64,000 bases of DNA from Bradyrhizobium sp. SSBR45G (GTDB lineage: Bacteria > Pseudomonadota > Alphaproteobacteria > Rhizobiales > Xanthobacteraceae), in the NCBI RefSeq assembly GCF_030159255.1, contig NZ_BSCT01000040.1, positions 1 to 64,000 of the forward strand. Direction: 5' to 3'. A program made the translations under genes and the position numbers. Each line of letters opens with the position of its first letter. Position 1 is the stretch's first letter. Under the pieces are notes generated by a model that was given only the letters and a program-made list of their open reading frames with translations, was not told where the DNA came from and searched no databases. Shown here in pieces: positions 1-8,577 of this stretch.

Positions 1-468
1 GCAGGCGGGCCATGGGTTGCGGCCAGCGCCCGGCATTCCCTGCGCCCTCGTGTTTTCAGAGGGTCCATTGACATCAGCAGCCCGGGCGCATCGGCGTCGC
101 GGGATCGCGCTGTTGCGCTTGGCAACGCTGCTGCGTGCGGCAACGCGGAGCCGGTGCAGTCGAAACGGCGCGAGTAAACGGCGGCAGGCTCCGGATGATG
201 GACCCAGGGACCGGCCAAGACATCAGCAGGAACGACCAGCCGAACAACGTTGCAGGGGAGGCACTTTGCCAATCAGGCACTTTTCCGCGGAGGCCCGGCG
301 CGCCCGCTGCCAATGGCCCTGCGACAGCTGCCAAGTGGCCGATTGCACAGGGTCGGGCGCTCGCGCCGCAGCAGAATTTGATCTACACGGGAAGCGTTCA
401 CGATCGGTCATCCACGACGTCTCGCGCACCGGCGCCCAGGATACGTCAAGACACATCCGGAGTTCTTC
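1..468. other. Left-edge stretch without a recognisable gene
   Basis: I find no reading frame here with a recognisable protein. The open frames on both strands are low-complexity Arg/Ala/Pro translations typical of high-GC shadow frames. The last part presumably holds the promoter of the dehydrogenase gene that starts at 469, but I see no convincing -35/-10 pair. A gene tail entering from the left edge cannot be excluded. Confidence 0.4.
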
Positions 469-2019
469 ATGTCCGCCAGCCAAGCACAGTCCCTCACCCT
501 TGCCGCGGAAGCGACCAACATTCTGACCTCGCTGGGCGTCGCGCCGGGCCGGCTGCGCGGCGGCGCGCGCACCGCACGCTCGCCGGTCACGGGCGAGGCA
601 CTGGCAGAGGTGCATGACGACACCAGGGCGCATGCGACTGATGTGATTGCCCGCGCCCACGGGGCGTTCCTGCAGTGGCGCCTGGTGCCGGCGCCGAAGC
701 GCGGCGAGCTGGTGCGGCTGTTCGGCGAGGAGCTGCGCGCCCACAAGGCGGCGCTCGGCCGGCTGGTGTCGATCGAGGCCGGCAAGATCATCTCCGAGGG
801 CCTCGGCGAGGTCCAGGAGATGATCGACATCTGCGACTTCGCGGTCGGCCTGTCGCGCCAGCTCTATGGCCTGACCATCGCCACCGAGCGCGCCGATCAC
901 CGCATGATGGAGACCTGGCATCCCCTCGGCGTCACCGGCGTGATCTCGGCCTTCAATTTTCCGGTGGCGGTGTGGGCCTGGAACGCGGCGGTCGCGCTGG
1001 TGTGCGGCAACAGCGTCGTCTGGAAGCCGTCGGAGAAGACCCCGCTGACGGCGCTGGCGGCCGACGCGCTGCTGGCGCGCGCGCTCGCCCGCTATCGCAG
1101 CGAGGGCGGCGCTGCGCCGGATGGGCTCACCGGCCTGCTGCTCGGCGGACGCGCGGTCGGCGAGATGCTGGTGGATGATGCCAGGGTGCCGCTGGTGTCG
1201 GCGACCGGCTCGACCGCGATGGGGCGTGTCGTCGGCGCCTGCCTCGCCGGCCGCTTTGCCCGCGCCATCCTCGAGCTCGGCGGCAACAATGCCGCGATCG
1301 TCACGCCGACCGCCGATCTCGATCTCACCTTGCGCGCGGTGGCGTTCGCGGCGATGGGCACCGCCGGCCAGCGCTGCACCAGCCTGCGCCGGCTGTTCGT
1401 GCATGCCGACGTCCATGAGCAGCTGGTGCCGCGCCTGAAGCAGGCCTATGCCTCGGTCGCGATCGGCAACCCGCTGCAGCCGGGCACGTTGATCGGTCCG
1501 CTGGTCGATCGGGCGGCCTATGAGGCCATGCAGGATGCGCTGAGCGCGGCGCGGGATCACGGCGGCCGCGTGTTCGGCGGCGAGCGCGTCGCGGTCGGCG
1601 GCTTCGACGACGCCTATTACGTGCGTCCGGCGCTGGTCGAGATCGCCGCGCAGGCCGGACCGGTCGAACGCGAGACCTTTGCGCCGATCCTCTACGTGAT
1701 GCCGTATCGCGACCTCGATGCGGCGATCGAGCTGCACAATGCCGTGCCGCAGGGGCTGTCGTCCTCGATCTTCACCAACGATCTGCGCGAGGCGGAATTG
1801 TTCTTGTCGTCGTGCGGTTCGGATTGCGGTATCGCCAACGTCAATATCGGCCCGTCAGGCGCGGAGATCGGCGGCGCGTTCGGCGGCGAGAAGGAGACCG
1901 GCGGCGGCCGCGAGTCCGGCTCGGATTCGTGGAAGGCCTATATGCGCCGCGCCACCAACACCGTGAACTACGGACGCAGCCTGCCGCTGGCGCAGGGCGT
2001 CAAGTTCGATATCGGCTGA
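469..2019 (+). CDS. ALDH7-family semialdehyde dehydrogenase (alpha-aminoadipic semialdehyde / piperideine-6-carboxylate dehydrogenase type)
   Basis: A 516-residue NAD(P)-dependent aldehyde dehydrogenase, full length for the family. The catalytic Cys is C303 in GQRCT and the general-base Glu is E269 in ELGGNNA; the NNA after the Gly pair is characteristic of the ALDH7/antiquitin group. This group oxidises 2-aminoadipate semialdehyde, in equilibrium with piperideine-6-carboxylate, to 2-aminoadipate in lysine and pipecolate breakdown. The protein is cytoplasmic, with no signal peptide. It stands alone on the plus strand. Two possible pathway partners lie far away in the window: an aminotransferase at 40030 and glutaryl-CoA dehydrogenase at 42585. 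The family call is firm; the exact substrate is inferred. Confidence 0.85.
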   Translation: MSASQAQSLTLAAEATNILTSLGVAPGRLRGGARTARSPVTGEALAEVHDDTRAHATDVIARAHGAFLQWRLVPAPKRGELVRLFGEELRAHKAALGRLVSIEAGKIISEGLGEVQEMIDICDFAVGLSRQLYGLTIATERADHRMMETWHPLGVTGVISAFNFPVAVWAWNAAVALVCGNSVVWKPSEKTPLTALAADALLARALARYRSEGGAAPDGLTGLLLGGRAVGEMLVDDARVPLVSATGSTAMGRVVGACLAGRFARAILELGGNNAAIVTPTADLDLTLRAVAFAAMGTAGQRCTSLRRLFVHADVHEQLVPRLKQAYASVAIGNPLQPGTLIGPLVDRAAYEAMQDALSAARDHGGRVFGGERVAVGGFDDAYYVRPALVEIAAQAGPVERETFAPILYVMPYRDLDAAIELHNAVPQGLSSSIFTNDLREAELFLSSCGSDCGIANVNIGPSGAEIGGAFGGEKETGGGRESGSDSWKAYMRRATNTVNYGRSLPLAQGVKFDIG

Positions 2020-2046
2020 CCGATGCGGTGGATTGTCTGCGCCAGC

Positions 2047-2072
2047 GGAACTGCTTTGCCGATTCAGGCGTT
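2047..2072 (+). promoter_or_regulatory. EcfG-type general-stress promoter upstream of the DUF3606 gene
   Basis: GGAAC at 2047-2051 and CGTT at 2069-2072 are separated by 17 bases, an exact match to the alphaproteobacterial EcfG consensus GGAAC-N16/17-CGTT. The start codon lies 23 bases after the -10 element, which leaves room for a short leader and the ribosome site at 2083-2088. Not shown experimentally here. Confidence 0.55.
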
Positions 2073-2095
2073 GCGCGCTGACAAGGAGATGCACC

Positions 2096-2299
2096 ATGGC
2101 AGCCAAAACGAAGACAAAGACCTCGACCGCAAAGTCGGCGCGCGGACGCAAACAGGATCGCGCCCGTGTCGCCGGCGGACAGGACTACGAAGTCCGCTAC
2201 GAAGCCAAGAAGAGCGGCCGCTCGGCCCAGGCGGTGAAGAAGGCGATCAAGAAGGTCGGCAACGGCCGCAAGAAGGTCGACCGCAAGCTCGCGCGCTAA
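2096..2299 (+). CDS. Small basic DUF3606-family protein
   Basis: A 67-residue, very Lys/Arg-rich protein. The first 25 residues are a Lys/Thr/Ala-rich tail; the rest resembles the DUF3606 fold, with the pattern YEVRYEAKK followed by a helix ending in GRKKVDRKL. The start is set by AAGGAG at 2083-2088, eight bases before the ATG; an earlier in-frame ATG at 2033 lacks a ribosome site. A strong EcfG-type promoter motif precedes it, so a role in general stress is plausible. Its stop codon overlaps the stop of the convergent gene at 2296. The molecular function is unknown; nucleic-acid binding is only suggested by the charge. Confidence 0.7.
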   Translation: MAAKTKTKTSTAKSARGRKQDRARVAGGQDYEVRYEAKKSGRSAQAVKKAIKKVGNGRKKVDRKLAR

Positions 2300-2508
2300 C
2301 GTTTCTGCGGCCGCTGTGGCGGCCGCAGCGATCCCCTGGCCCAGCCGAGCGCCTTGGGCGAGTGCAGCGGGTCGGGGCCATCGCAGATCGGACAGAGCGG
2401 CGCACGGCGTTCCGTCTTGGCCTCGTGCGGGCCGTTTCGCACCACCGTCGGCCGGCCGCAGGTCGAGCAGGGTTTGCGCGGCAGCCACTGGACGGGACTC
2501 TTCAGCAC
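2296..2508 (-). CDS. Small four-cysteine protein, function unknown
   Basis: A 70-residue protein read from a GTG start at 2508, chosen because GGAG lies at 2517-2520, eight bases upstream. Two Cys pairs, C14-x2-C17 and C39-x2-C42, look like a zinc ribbon. The tail is basic and Pro-rich. Upstream in-frame starts give an Arg-rich translation overlapping other sequence and are unlikely. It converges on the DUF3606 gene with overlapping stop codons. The frame is supported by the ribosome site and the paired cysteines; I recognise no named family. Confidence 0.5.
   Translation of the reverse strand: MLKSPVQWLPRKPCSTCGRPTVVRNGPHEAKTERRAPLCPICDGPDPLHSPKALGWARGSLRPPQRPQKR
2305..2328. terminator. Perfect GC-rich stem-loop just after the DUF3606 stop
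   Basis: CTGCGGCCGC (2305-2314), loop TGTG, and its exact complement at 2319-2328. It begins six bases after the DUF3606 stop codon and lies inside the 3' end of the convergent small gene. No T-run follows on the plus strand, so termination is only possible, not certain. Confidence 0.35.
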
Positions 2509-2546
2509 GGCGACGTCTCCCGGTCGACGCCTCAGTCTAGGCCGAA

Positions 2547-2861
2547 CTATGGCACGTGCGGAATCACATATTTGAATCGTGCTCCGTCTTCCGCTTCGCT
2601 TGGCCGCGAGCAGTCCGGGCAGGTGTCGCCGATCGCGGCGATGACGTCCTCGATCGCCGCGGTCGCCTCCGAGCTGCGGATGCCGCGTGGTGGATCGTCG
2701 CACGCAGCGCAAAGCGCCCGGGCCAGCGCGTGCGGATCGCCCCTGTCCAGCATCCAGCCGTGCTGCTCACATTCGACGATCGCGCCGGCCTCGCGCAGGA
2801 TCGCGGTCGCCCAGCGTTCGAGGCTGGGCGTCGTAGGGCGGCCTCGGACGGTCCTGGGCAT
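2547..2861 (-). CDS. Small cysteine-rich protein, function unknown
   Basis: A 104-residue protein with CxxC pairs at C51/C54 and C81/C84 and a single C31, suggesting a metal-binding or redox fold. The ATG at 2861 is preceded by GAGGAG at about 2872-2877 on the minus strand, a good ribosome site, so it is preferred over the ATG at 3026. It faces the nicotinamidase gene divergently, with about 185 bases between starts. I do not recognise the family. The regular cysteine pattern and the ribosome site make it a likely real gene. Confidence 0.55.
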   Translation of the reverse strand: MPRTVRGRPTTPSLERWATAILREAGAIVECEQHGWMLDRGDPHALARALCAACDDPPRGIRSSEATAAIEDVIAAIGDTCPDCSRPSEAEDGARFKYVIPHVP

Positions 2862-3045
2862 CGGCGAATCTCTCCTCACCCAAGAATCCACGATGGCGGC
2901 CAGGTTTCCAGGCCGGCTCTGCAGGGCAGGGATTCGCAAATGGAGGGGCTGGCCGAGAGCAGAAACTCCCTGCCTCCGGCTTGAGATCACGCCGCGCTGC
3001 GGCCATCCTGGGTGCAATGCGGCCAATGCGAATGGGACTTAAAGG

Positions 3046-3669
3046 ATGCAGATCAAGACCAATGAGGATGTGCTGCTCGTCATCGATGTGCAGAACGATT
3101 TCTGTCCCGGCGGCCGGCTGGCGGTCGCCGAGGGCGATGCCGTGGTGCCGGTCATCAACCGGCTGAGCGGGCTGTTCGATCACATCGTGCTGACCCAGGA
3201 CTGGCATCCGGCGGGACATAGCTCGTTTGCCTCCAGCCATCCGGGAAAGGCGCCGTTCGAGAGCGTGACCATGCCGTACGGGCCGCAGACCTTGTGGCCG
3301 GATCACTGCATCCAGGGCACGAAGGGCGCGGCCTTTCATGCTGATCTTTCGACCGACAAGGCGCAAATGATCATCCGCAAGGGTTTTCGCGCGGCGATCG
3401 ATTCCTATTCGGCCTTCTTCGAGAACGACAAGACCACGCCCACGGGACTCGCCGGCTATCTGCGCGAGCGCTGCTTGAAGCGGGTCTTCCTGGTCGGGCT
3501 CGCGACCGATTTCTGCGTGCACTATTCGGCGGTCGACGCGCGCCGGCTCGGCTTCGCGGCGATCGTGATCGACAGCGCCTGCCGCGGCATCGATCTCGGC
3601 GGCTCGATGGCGGCCGCCAGGGCGCAAGGTGCCGAGGCGGGCGTGGAGCGGATCGCCGAGCTGGCGTGA
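3046..3669 (+). CDS. pncA: Nicotinamidase
   Basis: A 207-residue cysteine hydrolase of the isochorismatase fold that deamidates nicotinamide to nicotinate in NAD salvage. The catalytic triad is visible as D14, K112 and C157 (in the ATDFCV motif), and metal ligands as D52, H54 and H87 (DWHP and WPDHC motifs). Length and motifs fit PncA closely. It converges tail to tail with the hydantoinase-type gene at 3680. Its product, nicotinate, is the likely substrate of the catabolic locus about 8 kb to the right, although the two are not co-transcribed. Confidence 0.92.
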   Translation: MQIKTNEDVLLVIDVQNDFCPGGRLAVAEGDAVVPVINRLSGLFDHIVLTQDWHPAGHSSFASSHPGKAPFESVTMPYGPQTLWPDHCIQGTKGAAFHADLSTDKAQMIIRKGFRAAIDSYSAFFENDKTTPTGLAGYLRERCLKRVFLVGLATDFCVHYSAVDARRLGFAAIVIDSACRGIDLGGSMAAARAQGAEAGVERIAELA

Positions 3670-3679
3670 TGCGGACGGA

Positions 3680-5233
3680 CTACGCCGCCGCGCCGATGTC
3701 AGGCGCGGCGATGGCGCCGGCGACGCGGACGCGGACGCGCAGCGCGTTGCCGGGGAGGTAGGCGATGGGCATGTCCTCGACGTCGACCGTCTTGAGCGTA
3801 TCGGGAGCCGCGCCGGCCTGCACGGCGCGCGCCTCGGCGATGCCGCGGGCGGCGGCGATGGCCTCGTCGCGGGTCATGTCGCGGAACACCTGGTCGGCCT
3901 CGCCGGACACCTGGGCGATGGCCGCGCCGACCGCATTGGCGCAGTCGCCGTGTGGCACGCGCACGATCTCGGAGATGCCGGCGAGCCGCTCCGGCACCAG
4001 GAAGGCGCCGCCGCCGACAGCGAGCAGCGGCACGTCGCCGGCCGCTGTCTTCATGCGGTCGATGTCGCCCTCGAGCTGGCGGTGGGCGTCGGCGAGCGCG
4101 GCGTCGATCAGGCGCTTCGGCAGATGCGCGACGCGCGATCGGTCGCCGATGTCGATCAGCCCGGCGGCGACGGCGATGTCGGTGGCGGTGAGCTGGTCGC
4201 CGCCGAACACGAGGGCGTCGGAGGTCAGGCGATATCCGACGCTGACCGGGCCGACGCGCGCCGGGTCCTGCGCGACATGGCTGCCGCCGCCGAGCCCGAT
4301 CGACAGCAAATCGGGCATCCGGAACAGCGTGCGGACGCCGCCGACCTCGACCACGGCGTTGGCTTCGCGCGGAAAGCCGTGGCGCAGCTGGCCGATGTCG
4401 CTGGTGGTGCCGCCGACATCGACCACCATGGCGTCGTCGAGGCCCGACAGATACGCAGCGCCGCGCATGGAATTGGTGGCGCCGGAGGCGAAGCTCATGA
4501 CCGGGAAGGCGGTCGCGATCTCCGCCTGCATCACGGTGCCGTCGTTCTGGGTCAGGAACAGCGGCGCGTCGATGCCGGAGTCGGCGATCGCCTTGCGGAA
4601 GGCGGCGACCGTGGTGACGGCGAGGTCGTGGAGCGCGGCGTTGAGCAGCGCGGCATTCTCGCGCTCCAGCAGGCCGATGCGGCCGAGGTCGTGCGACAGC
4701 GTGACCGCGACCTCGGGGCAGATCTCCGCGAAGATCTCGCGCGCGGTGTTTTCGTGAGCCGGATCGAGGGGCGAGAACGACGAGGCGACCGCGACCGCGC
4801 GCAGGCCCTTGGTCTTGATCGCGCGCGCGGCCGCCTTCACGCCGTCGGTATCGAGCGGCATGAACGGGCGGCCGTCATAGTCGTGGCCGCCTTCGAGCAT
4901 GAATATCTCGCCGCTGACCAGCGCGGCGAGGTCGGCCGGCCAGTCGCAGAACGGCGGCAGCGAGGCGGAAGCCGGCATGCCGATCCTGACGGCGCCGATC
5001 TTCTGCAGGTGCCGCCGCTGCACCACCGCATTGATGAAATGCGTGGTGCCGATGACGACTGCATCGACCGGTACGGCCGCTGCGGGATTCGATCGCAGCG
5101 CCTTGAGTGCGGCGAGAATGCCCGAGGTGACGTCGGCGGTGGTGGCGCTTTTGACGGAGTGGACGACCTTGTCGTCGGCAATCAGGACGGCGTCGGTGTT
5201 GGTGCCACCGACGTCAATGCCAATCCGCTTCAT
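3680..5233 (-). CDS. Hydantoinase/oxoprolinase-family ATP-dependent hydrolase (HyuA-like)
   Basis: A 517-residue protein of the hydantoinase A/oxoprolinase family, which uses ATP to open cyclic amides such as hydantoins and 5-oxoproline. The N-terminal phosphate-binding motif GIDVGGTNTDAV spans about residues 4-15 and a second actin-fold motif, VVDVGGTTSDIG, lies near residue 250. The ATG at 5233 follows GGAG at 5240-5243; an earlier ATG at 5254 lies inside the upstream gene. It is shorter than classic HyuA (about 690 residues), and no HyuB partner gene is present. It ends the operon, one base after the DUF917 gene. The ring substrate is unknown. Confidence 0.85.
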   Translation of the reverse strand: MKRIGIDVGGTNTDAVLIADDKVVHSVKSATTADVTSGILAALKALRSNPAAAVPVDAVVIGTTHFINAVVQRRHLQKIGAVRIGMPASASLPPFCDWPADLAALVSGEIFMLEGGHDYDGRPFMPLDTDGVKAAARAIKTKGLRAVAVASSFSPLDPAHENTAREIFAEICPEVAVTLSHDLGRIGLLERENAALLNAALHDLAVTTVAAFRKAIADSGIDAPLFLTQNDGTVMQAEIATAFPVMSFASGATNSMRGAAYLSGLDDAMVVDVGGTTSDIGQLRHGFPREANAVVEVGGVRTLFRMPDLLSIGLGGGSHVAQDPARVGPVSVGYRLTSDALVFGGDQLTATDIAVAAGLIDIGDRSRVAHLPKRLIDAALADAHRQLEGDIDRMKTAAGDVPLLAVGGGAFLVPERLAGISEIVRVPHGDCANAVGAAIAQVSGEADQVFRDMTRDEAIAAARGIAEARAVQAGAAPDTLKTVDVEDMPIAYLPGNALRVRVRVAGAIAAPDIGAAA

Positions 5234-5234
5234 T

Positions 5235-6320
5235 CTATGCTCCAGGGGTCGCAAACAGCGACCGGAAATCGAGGTCGTAGCCGAAGGCGCGGGGGCCGAC
5301 GAAGTCGAGGCCGCGCGGGCTGGTCAAAACGGCAGGTGCGGGCAGGGCGATCACCGTCACGCGCTGGCCGTAGCGCACGGTCTCGGTGCCGATGCCATGG
5401 CCGTTGACGCTGTCGAGGACGCAGATCAGGTCCGGCGACATCGCGATCGCCTCGCCATCGCGCCAGGCCACGATCCATTCGTTCTGGAACGACAGCTTGA
5501 GCTGCGTGCCGCGATCGTCGTCGCTACCCTCGATCACGGCGCTGCCGCGCAGAAACCCCTCGGTGGTGCGGCGCTCGACGTCGACGATCTTGCCGGTGAA
5601 GAGATGCTTGCCGCCCTCGCATTCGAGAATCGCGGCGATCGGATCCTGGTGGCTCCTGTTGGCGGCCTCGACCGCACGGCCGATCGCGATCGCCTTGGTG
5701 GTGGTGAAATGGATGCCCCAGTCCTTGACCTCGCGCCCGGTCCGCGGCGCCTTGCTGGTCGAGGCAATCGAGCCCATCTCGACGCAGATCTTGCGGCTGG
5801 CGCGCTCCATCCACTTCCAGGAGGGCACCTTGGTCACGACAGCCTCGATGCCGCGCGGATCATACAGCGTGCAGGGATAAGGCTGGAGATCGCCGATCGC
5901 GACCGACGTCATCTGCGCCTCGGGAAAGGCGCGGCCCATGCAGTCAGCGTCGACGACGGGAATATCGAGATGCGCCGCCGCCATCAGCGCCTGCATGCCG
6001 TTGCCGCCGCCGATCTCGACCGACATCACGGCGCGGAAGGTGATGCCGTTGATCTCTTCCTGCATGCGCACCGCGCGCGCGATGCTGCGGCTGTCCGCGA
6101 GCCGCTCCTGGCCGACCAGCGGCGCGCCCATATTGGAGACCACCGCGACCCAGTCGTCGTCGGCGAGATCAAGCGGCGACATCATCTGCACGCGATAGCC
6201 CTCAGCATAAAGCCGGCGCAGATTGAGCAGGCCGAGATACGGGCTGCCGCCGCCGCCGGTGCCGAGGATCCAGGCGCCGACCGCGAGCGCCTCGATGTCG
6301 TCGATGCCGAACGTCTTCAT
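5235..6320 (-). CDS. DUF917-family protein
   Basis: A 361-residue DUF917 protein. The Gly-rich motif GTGGGGSPY lies near residues 21-29, and GGGNG follows further in. Proteins of this family are commonly encoded beside hydantoinase/oxoprolinase subunits; one branch has been named S-methyl thiohydantoin desulfurase. Here the gene is followed one base later by the HyuA-like gene and preceded by an ABC importer, so it probably acts on the same imported ring compound. The ATG at 6320 has only a weak ribosome site; an in-frame GTG at 6335 is an alternative. No catalytic residues can be assigned. Confidence 0.8.
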   Translation of the reverse strand: MKTFGIDDIEALAVGAWILGTGGGGSPYLGLLNLRRLYAEGYRVQMMSPLDLADDDWVAVVSNMGAPLVGQERLADSRSIARAVRMQEEINGITFRAVMSVEIGGGNGMQALMAAAHLDIPVVDADCMGRAFPEAQMTSVAIGDLQPYPCTLYDPRGIEAVVTKVPSWKWMERASRKICVEMGSIASTSKAPRTGREVKDWGIHFTTTKAIAIGRAVEAANRSHQDPIAAILECEGGKHLFTGKIVDVERRTTEGFLRGSAVIEGSDDDRGTQLKLSFQNEWIVAWRDGEAIAMSPDLICVLDSVNGHGIGTETVRYGQRVTVIALPAPAVLTSPRGLDFVGPRAFGYDLDFRSLFATPGA

Positions 6321-6413
6321 GTCGGCCGCGCTCACGACAGCAACTCTTCGAGGATGGTCCGCGAAGACGACGCGCAATGCGGCTGCGCGGATGAAATGAT
6401 GACGTTCACAAGA

Positions 6414-7502
6414 TCAATCCTCGAGAATGACGAGATCGGCCGGACGCCAGCCGAGCGTAATGGTCTGTCCGGGCGCGTGGAGCGGACCGGCACCGGAATT
6501 CGGCTGCTGTGCCAGAACACGCTGGCCGCCGTCCAGAACGATACGGTACAGCACGGCGCCGCCGAGGAAGTTGGTGCTCTCCACCGTACCCCGCGCCGAC
6601 ATGCCCTTGCTCCTGGCATCGATGGGGCCTTCTGCCGACACCGTCATTTTTTCCGGACGCAGCGCGACGGACAGCACCTCGCCAGCCGCCGCGGCCACCG
6701 TGCCCGGCAGAGCCAGCACGAGACCGTTGCCGACGGCGATCCCGGAGCCGTGGTCCATCGTCACGCGCTGGCCACGAAAAATATTGGTGTCGCCGATGAA
6801 GTCGGCGACGAAGCGCGTGCGCGGCTGGTCGTAGATCTCGACCGGCGTGCCGATCTGCTCGACGCGACCAGCATTCATGACCGCGATGCGATCCGACATC
6901 GCCAGCGCTTCCTCCTGGTCGTGGGTCACGAACACGAGGGTAAGCCCGAGCGTCTTCTGCAATTGCTTCAACTCGAACTGCATCTGCTGGCGCAGCTTCT
7001 TGTCGAGCGCGCCGAGCGGCTCGTCGCACAACAGCACGCGTGGCGAGATGACGATGGCGCGGGCCAGCGCAACGCGCTGCTGCTGGCCGCCGGACAGTTG
7101 CGCCGGCCGGCGCTCCTCCAGGCCGGACAGCTCGACCATCGCCAGCGCCGCCTTCACCTTGGCGGCGATGGTCGCCTTGTCGATCTTGCGCATGCGCAGG
7201 CCGAAGGCGACGTTTTCGGCCACGGTCCGGTGCGGAAACAGCGCATAGTTCTGAAACACCATCGCCATGTCGCGCTTGTGCGCAGGGACATGGGTGATGT
7301 CGGCGCCGTCGAGGCGGATCTCGCCGGCACTCGGGCTGTCGAAGCCCGCGATCATGCGCAGGGTCGTGGTCTTGCCGCAGCCGGACGGGCCGAGCAGCGA
7401 GAAGAACTCGCCGGGCCGGATGTCCATCGCGACGGAGTCGACCGCGCGCACGTCGCCGTCATAGACCTTGCTGACGCCGGCGATCTCGATCGCCGCACTC
7501 AT
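6414..7502 (-). CDS. Polyamine/Fe3+-type ABC transporter ATPase (PotA-like)
   Basis: A 362-residue cytoplasmic ATPase. Walker A is GPSGCGKTT near residue 40, the signature is LSGGQQQR, Walker B is LLCDEP, and the H-loop is VTHDQEEA. A TOBE-type domain forms the last third, as in PotA. The ATG at 7502 overlaps the stop of the binding-protein gene in an ATGA, which indicates translational coupling. It energises the importer formed with the two permeases and the binding protein upstream. The transported compound is probably the substrate of the DUF917/HyuA pair rather than a polyamine, but this is inferred from the operon alone. Confidence 0.92.
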   Translation of the reverse strand: MSAAIEIAGVSKVYDGDVRAVDSVAMDIRPGEFFSLLGPSGCGKTTTLRMIAGFDSPSAGEIRLDGADITHVPAHKRDMAMVFQNYALFPHRTVAENVAFGLRMRKIDKATIAAKVKAALAMVELSGLEERRPAQLSGGQQQRVALARAIVISPRVLLCDEPLGALDKKLRQQMQFELKQLQKTLGLTLVFVTHDQEEALAMSDRIAVMNAGRVEQIGTPVEIYDQPRTRFVADFIGDTNIFRGQRVTMDHGSGIAVGNGLVLALPGTVAAAAGEVLSVALRPEKMTVSAEGPIDARSKGMSARGTVESTNFLGGAVLYRIVLDGGQRVLAQQPNSGAGPLHAPGQTITLGWRPADLVILED

Positions 7503-8563
7503 GCGCGGAAGATCCGGTTGACCCGGCTGTCGATCTCGTCCTTCTGCGCGTTGTACCACTTCCAGTCGACCTGGATCAGCTTGCTGACCTTCTCCGGCGT
7601 GGTCAGCAGCTTCGCGTCATACTTGGCGTCGAGCTTGACCTTTTTGTTGGCCGGCGAATACCACACGGTCTCGGCGAGGCGCTTTTGAACATCCGGGCGC
7701 AGCATGTAATTGATGTAGGCGTTGCCGAGCTCCTTCACCTTGCTGCCGGGCGTGATGCTGAGCACCTGCTCCAGCGACAGCACGCCTTCGCTCGGCGTGA
7801 CGAAGTCGACCGGCTGGTTCTGCCCGTCGTAACGATAGATGCCGGAATCGTGCAGAATGCCGATGCCGGCCTCGCCGGACAGGATCAGCTTCTCCATCGC
7901 GCCGGTGAAGTCGACCAGCTTGATCGGCTTCAGCTTCTCCAGCGCGGCATAGGCGGCGTCGAGATCGGTCTGTCCCTTGCCGTAGAGCGTGCCGCACATC
8001 ATCACGAACGCCTGTCCCAGGCTGTTGGCGGGGATGACGTAGCCGCCGCGCGCGCCGTTGAACTTCGCGTCCCAATAGTCCTTCCACGACGTGACGTTGC
8101 CATAGCCCTTGTCGGTGCGCATGCCCAGGCCGATGGCGCTGGTGAAGATGCAGACGCCGACGATCTTGTCGCTGACGGCGTAGGGATAGACGTCGGCGAT
8201 GTTCGGCACCAGCTTGGGGTCGACCTTCGGCTCGACGAGACCCATCTCGACGGCCGCCCACTGCTCGTTGGAGTTGGTGTGCAGCACGTCGTAGACCGGC
8301 GCGGAGCGAGAGCTCGCCTGCAGCTTCGGCAGGAAGGGCAGCGCCGTGTCGGTCTTGAGCTTGCACTTGAACTCGGTCTCGAAGGCGGGGCCGATCTCGG
8401 CCTTCATGACGTCGCCCCATTTGCCGCCCCAGCCGGTGACGTTCAGCACCGGCTCCTCGGCGCGCGCGACGTAGGGCGCGGCGATGACGCCGGCGCCAAG
8501 CGAGGCCGCCGCCGTCAGCAGGCGCCGGCGGCTCAGGGGAAAGCGACGCGATGAGGCGGTCAT
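7499..8563 (-). CDS. Periplasmic binding protein of a polyamine-type ABC importer, Tat-exported
   Basis: A 354-residue extracytoplasmic binding protein of the PotD/PotF type. The N-terminus has a twin-arginine signal (SRRRLL, about residues 11-16), a hydrophobic stretch and a likely cleavage site near ARA at about 35. Mature motifs such as NVTGWGGKWGD and DVLHTNSNEQW fit the family. It lies between the second permease gene and the ATPase gene. The ligand is not readable from the sequence; the following DUF917 and HyuA-like genes point to a cyclic amide or related compound. Confidence 0.9.
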   Translation of the reverse strand: MTASSRRFPLSRRRLLTAAASLGAGVIAAPYVARAEEPVLNVTGWGGKWGDVMKAEIGPAFETEFKCKLKTDTALPFLPKLQASSRSAPVYDVLHTNSNEQWAAVEMGLVEPKVDPKLVPNIADVYPYAVSDKIVGVCIFTSAIGLGMRTDKGYGNVTSWKDYWDAKFNGARGGYVIPANSLGQAFVMMCGTLYGKGQTDLDAAYAALEKLKPIKLVDFTGAMEKLILSGEAGIGILHDSGIYRYDGQNQPVDFVTPSEGVLSLEQVLSITPGSKVKELGNAYINYMLRPDVQKRLAETVWYSPANKKVKLDAKYDAKLLTTPEKVSKLIQVDWKWYNAQKDEIDSRVNRIFRA

Positions 8564-8577
8564 GTCAAAAATCTCCC

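Noticed and set aside
223..1737. Long open frame on the minus strand opposite the aldehyde dehydrogenase
   Set aside because: It is the shadow of the dehydrogenase gene. Its translation is His/Arg/Asp-rich low complexity with no family motif, while the plus-strand frame has all ALDH motifs.
3629..7688. Very long plus-strand open frames (about 590 and 930 codons) across the HyuA, DUF917 and PotA region
   Set aside because: They are mirror frames of the minus-strand operon, common at this GC content. The minus-strand genes have motifs, ribosome sites and overlapping junctions; the plus frames have none.
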